Assembly (NCBI GenBank): GCA_934045075.1 | Contig: OW203749.1 | Span: 7,091,558 to 7,155,557, forward strand | Source of the DNA: Yponomeuta sedellus | Lineage: Eukaryota > Arthropoda > Insecta > Lepidoptera > Yponomeutidae | DNA: 64,000 nucleotides | Direction: 5' to 3' | In this document: piece after piece, positions 52,401 to 61,400 of the stretch | Layout of the letters: each line of letters opens with the position of its first letter | How positions within the stretch are numbered: the stretch's first letter is position 1 | Notes under the pieces: model-generated | The model's input: the letters and a program-made list of their open reading frames with translations, nothing else | What the model was told of the DNA's origin: nothing | Database searches by the model: none | Position numbers and translations under genes: made by a program

Positions 52401-55400
52401 ATCCTGTTTACTAAATTGGACTAGTAAGGATAATTAGACTGCACAATGCTGTTTTGTAAATCTTAGAATAATCCTAAATCCCAGTAAAATCTTCCATTCA
52501 TACGTTCAAATTCACTCATTCCGTTTTAGTTTCACTCATTCAGTCGTTCATTCAAAATGTCGGCTGCTAGTCTATACTGTAAAATTTGCTATCATCTATA
52601 AAACAATCGTTTCACTGTTCACACGTATTCTTCCCTCTGCGCCCTTCCCAACATTTAAGTAATAAATAAATACATTATGATGCCGAAGCATCCATGAAGC
52701 ACCATGGTTTTAAAATGTGACAAAAATGACTGCTAAATTCCGCCAAAAATCCCACAAGCACCATGCGATTAGCTAATGCCCTCCCTCCCACTTTTTCAAG
52801 CAGAAGCAAGACAAGAACACACCACCACCGACACCACTTCATCAGGCTCACTTGTGAGCATGACTTGTGAGCCTGAGGATGCCTCACTTGTGAGCCTGAG
52901 GTTGCCTCACTTGTGAGCCTGAGGATGCCTCGTGTTAGAGGCGAAACGCGTCGCGCATTTTCTCACACAAGTATTGGTGTCGGTGGTGGTGTGTTCGTGT
53001 CTTGCTTCTGCTTGAAAAGTGGGAGGGAGGGCGGTGCATTAACTAACCGCATGGTGCTTGTGGGATTTTTGGCGGAATTAAGCAAAGTTATTTTCACATT
53101 TTAAAGCTATTATGGATTTCCGCAAAGTAACGCCTGATTCCATACAATATAACCACCATTGTTTAGAATAGAAGTTTGATTTTGGAACGCGTTTTTTGGA
53201 GCGCAGACTACTTGACAGTTGTCAGATGAGTCTGTGCACATTGACCTCTTGTTTTTTGGTTGGAAAACGTTTGTTGGCCCAAATTGGTGTGGCAATTAGA
53301 TTGCCGGGCTTATCTTCGTGTGAAGTGTGAGATAAGTACAGGGAAGGCTCCCGTGTTAACAGTGTTGTTGTTGGGCGACGGATCGCCCAAATATATTGTG
53401 ATAAAACGCGGTGTCGTGAAAGTGCACTGCAGGTAGGTAGCTTTCTGGGGAAAGAGCTCTTGGGGATAGACGGGGAAGTCTAGGTATCCCCAAACCTCAG
53501 TGCACCCATCCCGGACGGCGCCGGCTGCCAAGTCGAGAGGCTTCGACGCAGGCAAACTTTGTGATTGGATTTTTATTAGGTTTTAAGTATTAGTATTTAA
53601 GTGGGTCCTTTACCCAACAACCATCACCTTCGCCAGGTTCTGCGAGGTTCTCCTCATCACGGTGACCCTTCCCGGGCTCCAGCCGGCCTCCAGCGCCGGC
53701 CAGTCTTCGGCAGACGCGGCCGCCGCCCTGGCCGTGATGCTGAGGCTCCTCTTCCAGGGTCTGACGGGCACTGAAGCCTTCAGACGGCTGAAGCTGCGGG
53801 AGGAGGCTTTGGTGATTGCTGGGTAAGGATAAATTCGCGATGATGATATTCTTTGTATGTCCCCACTGCTGGGGCACGGGTCTCTTCCTGCAGGATGGTT
53901 AGGTCAAACTCCACCACGCGGGCCAAGTCCGGGTTGGTTGAACCAATGACTTTGTCTCCTAAGTTCTGCCTGTACGTAATACGTTACAGAGAATATTGTA
54001 AAGAGGTTCGAAATTTCACTGATGCCGGGTCGCCCTTTAGCTCAGTTGGAAAGAGCGCTGGCACGGATAGCCAGAGGTCGCGGGTCCGAATCCCGGTATG
54101 GGTGGAATTTTTAGCCTCTAAATAGGTTTTTAAAAATTGTTCTTAGCACGGGTTAGTGCATTAAAAATAATATAACATTTGGGATGTTATTGTTACGGGC
54201 TAGGGTGCTAGATTTGGAGGTAAAACGCCAATGACAACTTCTTAGCGCAGGGTCTGGTCTGCAGGTCTTCAACACACAAAGTCCACACGAAGATTGCAAT
54301 CGCAGGTCCAATTGAAGTCCAATAGTATCGCTTAGGTCGTAGGTTATCGCTCGTATCGCAGGTATGTTCGCTCGAAGTTCACTCTTCGCTATTCCAAACG
54401 GAACTGACAGCGCGCCGCGGCGGCCGCTATTTATATCCGCCGGCAAGGGTTCTAGAACATTCCCGTATGTACCTACCCTCGGTGCACGCGGCAACGACTC
54501 TAGAACAGTTTCATTTCATAGATTGAGCCTTATGCATGTAGACATACGAGTCATTATTGCCTGCAGCGTTACTAAAACGCACCATGCGGCGACTATTCGA
54601 TAGGCTTCCAGAAGGCTCTATGCTAGATGTTTCGCGATAGGACCGCGACAATATAGTGGCAATACCACTCGCTAACGTTGAAGCAAAACAGTTATGAAAC
54701 CCTAGTCTCTGAGTGCTTAGTGCGAGTTTGACAGATCCAATCGAATAACTTTACTACCGCGTTAATCGAGCATTGAGTAGTGAGTATGAGTAAGTTAACC
54801 GTTCGAACTGGCAAAACGCTGTCACAGTACAACTCGCACTCGTGTTTATTCGTGTTTTGGCTGGTAAACGTGTTCACTTCTCAACGTAAACCATTACAAC
54901 TAGCACTCAGCAATTTTAATTTCCATACTTGTCGCTAGGTGGCGCTTCCTCGATGCCATAGAAATATGAGTTTACGTTAACGCGATCGAGTAGTTAAAAA
55001 ACTCGCACTAAGCACTCTGAAGTGTTAACGTACCTCAGCGCTTGCTTCGTACATTGTGCCCAACTATGCGGCTAAGTGCTGAAATCTCAGGTCTATCTTC
55101 ACAAACTCACCTCAACGCTTGTAATGGCCAATCCGCGGTGGGCACGCTTAGTAATTAAGCCCCATACTCTCTCTCTCTGAGAGAAGGTCGGTGCCCTGCA
55201 GTGGGACGAGAAAAAGAAAAACACAAAATATTATACTAAACACTAATATAAGCTAACTAAATTTTGCAGAGTGCGTGCTTTAAATCAAAATTAGGAAAGT
55301 TAAATTGATTATATTCTTTGAACTAAAACTTTTGTAAGCACAACACATTGTAGACTTTTAGTCCGGATTTACTTACGGGTGTTGTTATATCGGAAAAGTC

Positions 55401-58400
55401 CGACCAGGTTTCGCTCCGATCGTTCGAATCATGGTGAGCAGAGACGGAGCTCGCGTCGTCGGTTGCTCGTCTCACACTACGGGCAAGCGCGCGGCGCGCC
55501 CGCGCCGAGATAGGTGGGGCGGGTGCCGACACTGCGGGGGATTCCCGCTGGCTTGCGCCGCAGCGCCCACTGCTTTCCCGTCGTCAATGCCACTAGGCAT
55601 GATGGCACAGACACAGCTCACGACATCTTCGTTCTTGCAGTGTCGATTTCGGTATTCACTATCACTGCACTTTCGTAGAACCGGTTTCCAGGCCGGCGGA
55701 AGAGTCTATTGAAATTCGGGTGGAGACTTCTTTCAATAGCCTCGCGCATTTTTCGTGGCACATAAAACTTGTCTTTGGACAATACTTGTGCCTTATCGAA
55801 GCGGATAAAGTGACGTGTGTCCTGGGTCAACGCGTGTTCTGCTACCGCCGAGCCATCGATTTTTCGGTTTTTCATACAGCGTATGTGCTCCGAAATTCTG
55901 ACCGAGATATTTCACTGTGTCTCATCTATGTAGCATTTGCCACAGTCACACGGTATCATATACACTCCGGGGACATTCAGTGGGTCGCTATCCTTCGGCG
56001 AGCGCAGTACCTGTCTGATTATTGCTGGGGGGCGATAGATCGTCTTGATGTTGTATTGCCTGCGTAACAACAAACCGACCTTATCCGTAATTCCTTTCAC
56101 GATTATATTCTTTTTTTTAATGCACTAACCCGTGCTAAGGACAATAATAAACACCTATTTAGAGGCTAAGAATTCCACCCATGCCAACCCTGGCACGGTT
56201 AGCCAGAGGTCGCGGGTTCGAGTCCCGGTATGGGTGGAATTTTTAGCCTCGAAATAAGTTTTTAAAACATAAATTGGTTCAGCTTTTATTTGTTGTTTCA
56301 GCACCGCATCCGCCGTGGGCCCGTCAAAGCTTCTCACTATGAGTCGGACCTACCAAGGAACATTCCGGGCTCACATATCCGGCACAGCCAGGAAAAAGGC
56401 TTCACAAGTCAAGAGCAGTGAGTGCATCAGTGTGTGAACTTTTGCTCGTGTGCTCTGTTGTTATAATATTTTAAGATATATTATAGATGGATGTATTATA
56501 GATATTTTAAGATATATGAGATATTATATTTCTTTTTCTAAATTAATAGTACATACATAACCTCACGCCTGTATCACAGAGGGGTAGGCAGAGACCAGGG
56601 ACTGCCACTTGCCACGATCCTTACAGATCACCTTCGCTTCATCAACGTTCATAAGTCGTTGCATGCACGAACGCCGGTTCCGGGTACTTTTTATCTTTCC
56701 TTTTGCTAATACATCGCCTATCTGGTCGATGTATGTCCGCCTTGGACGTCCCTTACCAGCCCTTCCACTCACATTCGCAATATATATTTGTTTCGTCAAT
56801 CTTTCTTCCTTCATCCTCTCCACATGTCCAAACCAACGCAACATTCCTTTCTCAATTCTAGTCACTACATCCTCTTTCAGTCCACAACGTTCTCTAATCA
56901 GACTATTGCGTATCCTGTCATTCAAAGTAATACTACACATACTTCTCAAGGACCTCATTTCTACTGCATTAATTCTACTTTCTTGCTTCTTTTGCCACAC
57001 CCAATTAATAGTAGATCGAGTGATCTTAAACGATCACGATGCTAAGGAACATAGACCCGCTTAATATATAACTAAGTATGAGTATCGCGAATCATGACGA
57101 AATAATAATTTTAACCTGTATCAGGCAGTGGTCAAATAGTGCCCACCATAAATTGAACCTTATCACTTTGTAATAAAGTACAAAACCAATAGGAACTCTG
57201 TGACGCAGCGGTAGCGCATATGCTTACCGTGCGAGAAGTGCCGGGTCGAACCTCGGCTGGGGGGAAAAAAACTCCAGGTCTTGGATGTTTACATGTTTGT
57301 GACGTCGCTGTCTCTGGTTCCCACGACACAGGGTATCCTAGTGTGGGGCGAGAAGCAGTGTACAGTCTGTTTAGAATATACTTCGGCTACTATCGGATAA
57401 AATTAATATGACACTTAATTTCGAAAAATATTTCAAAATAGAAAAGTTTCACGCAGAGCAGGAAGTAGTGTTACACTAGTGTCGTCGTCGTCAGGCTATA
57501 CTAGTTCACTGCTGGACATAGCCCTCCCCTAAAGAGCGCCACGTTGTGCTATCATAGGGGGTAATGCCAATGATCCCCACGCTGGGCATGCGGGTTGGGG
57601 GTCGCAATTCGGTGGAATTGTACTGCAGGGAGCGCTGCTGCCCACTCCCGGTTTTTGTCTGTTTGAGTATTACACTCGTGTGCTTTCGGCAAAAACCGAA
57701 GCCTACTCTAGAGCCCGAGGTATATTCTAAAAGCTATCATACTGTATATGCCTGTATGAAAAAGTTAAATGAAAAAAATTTACTTAAACGTTAAGATATA
57801 CTATTTTTATTTTTAATGCACTAACCCGTGCTAAGAACAAATTTAAAAAACCTATTGACAGGCTAAAAATTTCACCCATGCCGGGATTCGAACCCGCAAC
57901 CTCTGGCTATCCGTGCCAGCGCTCTACCAATTGAGACAATGGGCGACTCACCGGCATCAGTGAAATTTCGAACCTTTTTACACTATTCTCTGTATTACGT
58001 ACAGGCAGCGACATCTGGCTTAAGCAAATTGCATTACTTACAGCCCCGACTACCTACTTGGCAGTTAGGTTTTACATCGGAACGATATCACTGTACCCAC
58101 ATGATTATACTATTTTTATTTTGAATGCTCTAACCCGTGCTAAGGACAATATAAAAATAAATAAGTTAGGATATATTTTCCTCCCGATTCCAGATCAAAA
58201 CAGCAGTCTGAACGTGCAGGTGCCTCTAGCAGACGTTCTGGACTCGTTCCTGCAGCTCTGCCAGGGTAGCCCGGAGGTCGCTACTTCGTTCTTCTTGGAT
58301 ACCGTGAGGGCGTTGCAGAGGCTAGAGGAGGACACTGCGGTCGGACGGAGTGGTGAGTTGAAATAGTAGATTGTTAATCGAAGGTGGAAAGAATCAATTC

Positions 58401-61400
58401 CCGAGGCATTTAGACTCATGAAACATAATTAAAAAGATAACGAGGTAGCAGACTCGCTTGCATCCAAAGCTCTACAAGACGGCATACCTCTCGACACTAC
58501 ACCGCACTATACCGATCACATTCCAAAAATTAAAAACGATAATTATATTAAATTTAAATGTTATTTTAACGAGTGCTCTCAAAACAAAGGAATCTGGTAT
58601 AAGACCATTGTTGACGAACCACCACGTGTACCTTGGTTTGCTTCAAGAAACCTCAACAGAAAATATTTGGTTATTTGCTTCCGAACCCGAACTTACCACA
58701 TCCCACTTAACAAGTTTAACTTCATAATGAAAATAAGAGACGATCCAAACTGTAAACGATGTGAGAAGGAAGAGGACCTCCTACATTTAGTACTCGAGTG
58801 TAAAATCAACGAACAATCTAGGTTGGATTTCTTAAATGAAACTCGGTGCTCCGCTGGCGATTTTCTCTTCTTTTTCCATCAAATCTTAAGTTCAGGCTTC
58901 ACTACCGAATATAGTGATAGATTTGTTAGTTTCATAATAGAGTCATTAAATCTTAGATCTGAATATTATAAAACTACTCATTAAGTAGAAAGTCCAACTG
59001 TTAACTAGTGTTTACTATTGTTTTTATTATTTTTAAGCTGACTTAATCAATCATGATTTATAGCTTATAAAATAAATAAGATTAAAAAAAAAACATAATG
59101 AAAAAGATTTTTCGTTTCTTATACTCGGAAAGTGTTGTTTTGATCTGATTATTGGGTGGAAAATGCTGCTTCCCTCCCTAGAGGGGAAAAACTCATTCAA
59201 ATTACTTCCCACCTAAGGGCCGGAATGAACTACAAAATAGAACTACTGCCAGCTGTGAAGAGTTGTATGTAAAATAACTTATAAAAAAAAATTCTGCGGC
59301 CATGTGAGTTTCTAAACAGCCCGTGTGAACTTAGCGCAAACTTTAAAAAACCTATTTAGAGGCTAAAAAGCGCAAACTTTGAGCGAAATAAGCCGCAACA
59401 ATTACGCGCTGAGTTCTATATTTAAAATTTAAAATGTCAACATAAATTGGCATTTTCTTTTCGCAGACGATATCACGGCAGTCATTAAACAAACTGAAAA
59501 TAGGGATTACGAAAGTGAAATAAACAAAACTCTCGAAGAAATAATGCAGTGGCTTGACTCTAACTGCTTGAAAGCAAACCTGAATAAGACAAAAATTATG
59601 CATTTCCATCAGAGGGTTAATGCTCCGTCAGTAAAGTTGGTATATGACAAAATAACTATTGAAGAGGAATCTACCACCAGATTTCTAGGTTTGATAATTG
59701 ACAAAAACTTGAACTGGAAATGCCAAGCAGAGGTAACATGTAAAAAACTCAGTAAATCAGCCTACGCTTTACATAAATTAAGTAAAATTGTTAGTAGAGA
59801 TGCTTTACTTTCAGCCTTTCACGGATATGTTATGTCAACTTTGCGATTTGGTATTATATTTTGGGGCAATAGCACGGACATAACTACCATATTTAAAGCA
59901 CAGAAAAGGTGTCTTAGATCAATGTGCCAATTACAATCAACTGAAAGCTGTAAGCCCTATTTTAAAAAGCATAAGATCCTCACACTTTCTTGTTTATATA
60001 TTTATGAGGTTGCTATATTTGTTAAAACTAATGAGTCGTTATTTCCGAAAGCTCACAAAAACCAATACAGGTCGATACGCCATCCACACAAACTCTTAAT
60101 TGAACCATGTAAAACTACTTTTAAGCAAAAAAGCATTGTGACTATGGCACCAAAAATTTATAATAAGTTACCTGATGAAATTAAAACATTAAATACAATT
60201 ATATTCAAAAGAAGACTATATGACATTTTAGTAAATAAATGCTACTATGACATAAAAGATTTCTTTGCTGATAAAATGTAATGATAACTTTATATTTGAC
60301 ATTTTATATTTGTACCATTTAATTTTGTATTGACATTTTTTTTATTATATCATAGCTTAAGTATTTAAATTTTATTCTACAATTTTACTGACATTTCTAA
60401 TTTAATGTGATTATTACTATTTTGATTTGACTATTAAAATTCATATTAATTATATTCTATAGGACATGATTTGTATGCCTATTTAGGTAGAGCACATAGC
60501 AACCCAACTTTTCAAATTTATAACATCTTTATGTACTTGTGACTCACAGATCAATAAATGAATTATGAATTATGAATGAATTATGAATTGGCTTTTTTAA
60601 TGGAATTAAAAAAATAGGTAATAATCTTTTATGCTAAGATTTGAATATTAAAATGAGTTTTTATTTTCCTCATATTCGAAATGAAAAGTAGATTGTTTAG
60701 CACGAGTAAAATAATCAATTCCTCCTCGGACTATAGTCTGAATACCTTGGGAATTGATTCTTTCGACCCTCTGTTAACAATCTACTATTTTATATACAGA
60801 AATTACTGTAACTTTAATAGATCAAAATATAGTTCAGAGTGCTTAGTGCGAGTTTGACAGATCCAATCGAATAACTTTACTACCGCGTTAATCGAGCATT
60901 GAGTAGTGAGTAAGAGTAAGTTAACCGTTCGAACAGGCAAAACGCTGTCACAGTACAACTCGCACTCACGTTTATTCGTGTTTTGGCTGGTAAACGTGTT
61001 CACTTCTCAACTTAAACCATTACAACTCGCACTCAGCAATTTTAATTTCCATACTTGTGGCCAGGTGGCGCTTCCTCGATGCCATAGAAATATGAGTTTA
61101 CGTTAACGCGATCGAGTAGTTAAAAAACTCGCACTAAGCACTCCGAGCGGCGGCCAATGTCAACTTATGTAGCCTATAAACGTCACGCTGCTGGGCACAG
61201 GCCCTCTCTCAGAGAGAGAGAGAGAGAGAGAGTATGGGCTTAATTAACACGCCTGCCCACCGCGGATGGGCAATTTTAAGCCCTGATGTATTTGATTTTG
61301 GTATTTGAAACTCAGACACTTAGCTTTCTTCACGACGTTTTTCTTCACGTCAGCGAGTGGTACTGTCACTTCAGAAATGTACACAACTTAGGGCTGATTT

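Larger units (their letters stand above)
58357..60800. repeat. Inverted repeat pair flanking the two LINEs
   Basis: Arms 58357-58416 and 60735-60800: TAGTAGATTGTTAA, GAAAGAATCAATTCCC and their inverses. The left arm starts inside the exon-33 donor region. Either an old DNA element carrying nested LINEs or a split palindrome. Confidence 0.7.
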
